From positions 786,915-819,128 of the forward strand of contig NZ_LR027558.1 of assembly GCF_900605005.1 (NCBI RefSeq): a DNA stretch of 32,214 bases, read 5' to 3'. The notes under the pieces are model-generated. The model ran no database searches. It was not told the DNA's origin and worked only from the letters and a program-made list of their open reading frames with translations. Positions 31,479 to 32,214 of the stretch are shown here, piece by piece (within the stretch, counting starts at the first letter, position 1; every line of letters begins with the position of its first letter). The position numbers and the translations under genes are program-made. The stretch is from Acidipropionibacterium timonense. Its GTDB lineage: Bacteria > Actinomycetota > Actinomycetes > Propionibacteriales > Propionibacteriaceae.

Positions 31479-32214
31479 GGCTCTTCAGGATCCAGGGTGT
31501 AGTCGGGGTCTGAATCCTCCGGTCTCCAGGAGTGATCTGGTGATGTAGTGGGTGAGGTTGCGGAATCCCAGGGCGATGCCGCGGAGGTGTTCGAGTCTGC
31601 CGTTGATGGCTTCACTGGGCCCGTTCGAGGTCCCGGGGTGGTCGAAGTAGGCCAGGATGTCGTCGGCCCGCTTCTTCAGGGTGTGGCCCAGAGTGGTGAC
31701 TTCGGGCAGGGCCTTCGGGACTTTGGTGGCGATCGCGTCGATGAGGTGGGCCATGATGCGTCTGCCCTCGGCACGGTTCTCGGCGCGGTAGGCGGCCACG
31801 ATCTCCTGGTAGACCGCCCAGGTGACCTGGACCGGGGCGTGGGCGTCGGCGGCGAACACCTGTTCCAGGCGGGCGGCCTGCCGGTCGGTGAGCAGGTCCC
31901 GGCCCGTGTGCAGGGTCAGCCTGACCCCGAACAGGGGGTCGCCCGCCCGGCCCCGATGGCCCGTGGTGTCCTGCTGGACGCGTTGGCGGGTGACATCGAG
32001 CTGGTCGCCGGCGAGCTGCACGACGTGAAACGGATCCACGACCTCGACCGCGGCCGGGAGTTCTTCGGCGGCTGCGGTCTTGAAGCCGGTGAACCCGTCC
32101 ATCGCCACGATCTGGATGCGGTCGCGCCAGGCCTGGTCGCGGCCGGCCAGCCAGGTCTTGAACACCTTCTTGGAACGTCCCGCCACCATGTCGAGCAGCC
32201 GGGAGGCCCCGGTG
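31479..32214 (-). mobile_element. ISL3-family insertion sequence, second copy, cut by window edge
   Basis: The element begins at GGCTCTTC (31479-31486) and runs past the right edge. Its first 137 bases are the reverse complement of window positions 1-137, so the same element is present at both ends in opposite orientation. The outer flank (31471-31478, ACTCTGTC) differs from the left copy's flank, so these are separate insertions or different ends of a rearrangement. Confidence 0.9.
31485..32214 (-). CDS. ISL3-family transposase, C-terminal portion (5' end outside window)
   Basis: About 243 residues of the transposase core are visible, starting in TGASRLLDMVAGRSKK at the edge and ending RLHPGS at 31485. 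Catalytic landmarks are VAMDGFTGFKTA, VDPFHVVQLAGDQL and the Glu-bearing SEAINGRLEHLRG. Residues throughout parallel the complete transposase at 3687-4988 but differ at many positions, so the two elements are distinct members of one family. An internal ATG at 32189 is not the real start, since homology continues to the window edge. Confidence 0.92.
   Translation of the reverse strand, partial: TGASRLLDMVAGRSKKVFKTWLAGRDQAWRDRIQIVAMDGFTGFKTAAAEELPAAVEVVDPFHVVQLAGDQLDVTRQRVQQDTTGHRGRAGDPLFGVRLTLHTGRDLLTDRQAARLEQVFAADAHAPVQVTWAVYQEIVAAYRAENRAEGRRIMAHLIDAIATKVPKALPEVTTLGHTLKKRADDILAYFDHPGTSNGPSEAINGRLEHLRGIALGFRNLTHYITRSLLETGGFRPRLHPGS

Noticed and set aside
1-32214. CRISPR arrays, tRNA or rRNA genes, prophage attachment sites.
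   Set aside because: No regularly spaced repeats, no cloverleaf-like or rRNA-like stretches, and no integrase or direct-repeat pair were noticed on either strand.

Overview
The window looks like a piece of chromosome from a GC-rich actinobacterium. The evidence is strong GC3 bias, GTG and TTG starts, many ATGA/GTGA gene overlaps, the hrcA-dnaJ-rsmE block under a CIRCE element, a DUF3097 gene, a hemW-type gene and menaquinone genes. A member of the Propionibacteriaceae is plausible but not proven by the sequence alone. No rRNA, tRNA or CRISPR array was seen.

Left accessory region (1-5339): the tail of an ISL3-type insertion sequence (1-137) abuts a type IV AbiEi/AbiEii toxin-antitoxin pair (114-1765, minus). 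Next comes a two-gene module of unknown function (1895-3337, plus), a soluble 308-aa protein and a small four-helix membrane protein. This is the best candidate here for an undescribed system, probably defence-related by context. A nitrilase-like remnant, a complete ISL3-family element (3675-5119) and a 26-codon ORF with strong promoter and RBS signals close the region. Base composition is visibly less GC-rich than the core.

Metabolic block (5340-12090): a minus-strand rhomboid-menB-menE cluster feeds menaquinone synthesis. It diverges from two tandem acetyl-CoA-synthetase-type genes. The space between them holds a perfect TGTGA-N6-TCACA Crp/GlxR-type site. The second synthetase carries changes in its acyl pocket that suggest a substrate larger than acetate.

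Transport block (12123-17717, minus): a carbohydrate ABC importer (Tat-type lipoprotein plus two permeases, no dedicated ATPase) is followed by an ABC exporter whose ATPase frame is broken near 13905.

Housekeeping block (17802-25914, plus): hemW, a DUF2079 membrane protein, DUF3097 and an inositol-monophosphatase-family gene (frameshifted near 21366) form an overlapping run. A convergent metallo-beta-lactamase-fold gene follows, then CIRCE-hrcA-dnaJ-rsmE.

Right block (25898-32214, minus): a mannitol-type PTS EIICBA gene with a zinc alcohol dehydrogenase forms a polyol-use operon. Beyond it are a DoxX-like gene, a left-handed beta-helix (GlmU-like) gene, and a secreted or propeller-like gene decapitated by a second copy of the outer ISL3-type element, which runs off the right edge. 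Both window ends lie in inverted copies of the same insertion sequence, as expected for a draft contig broken at a repeat or for a segment able to invert.
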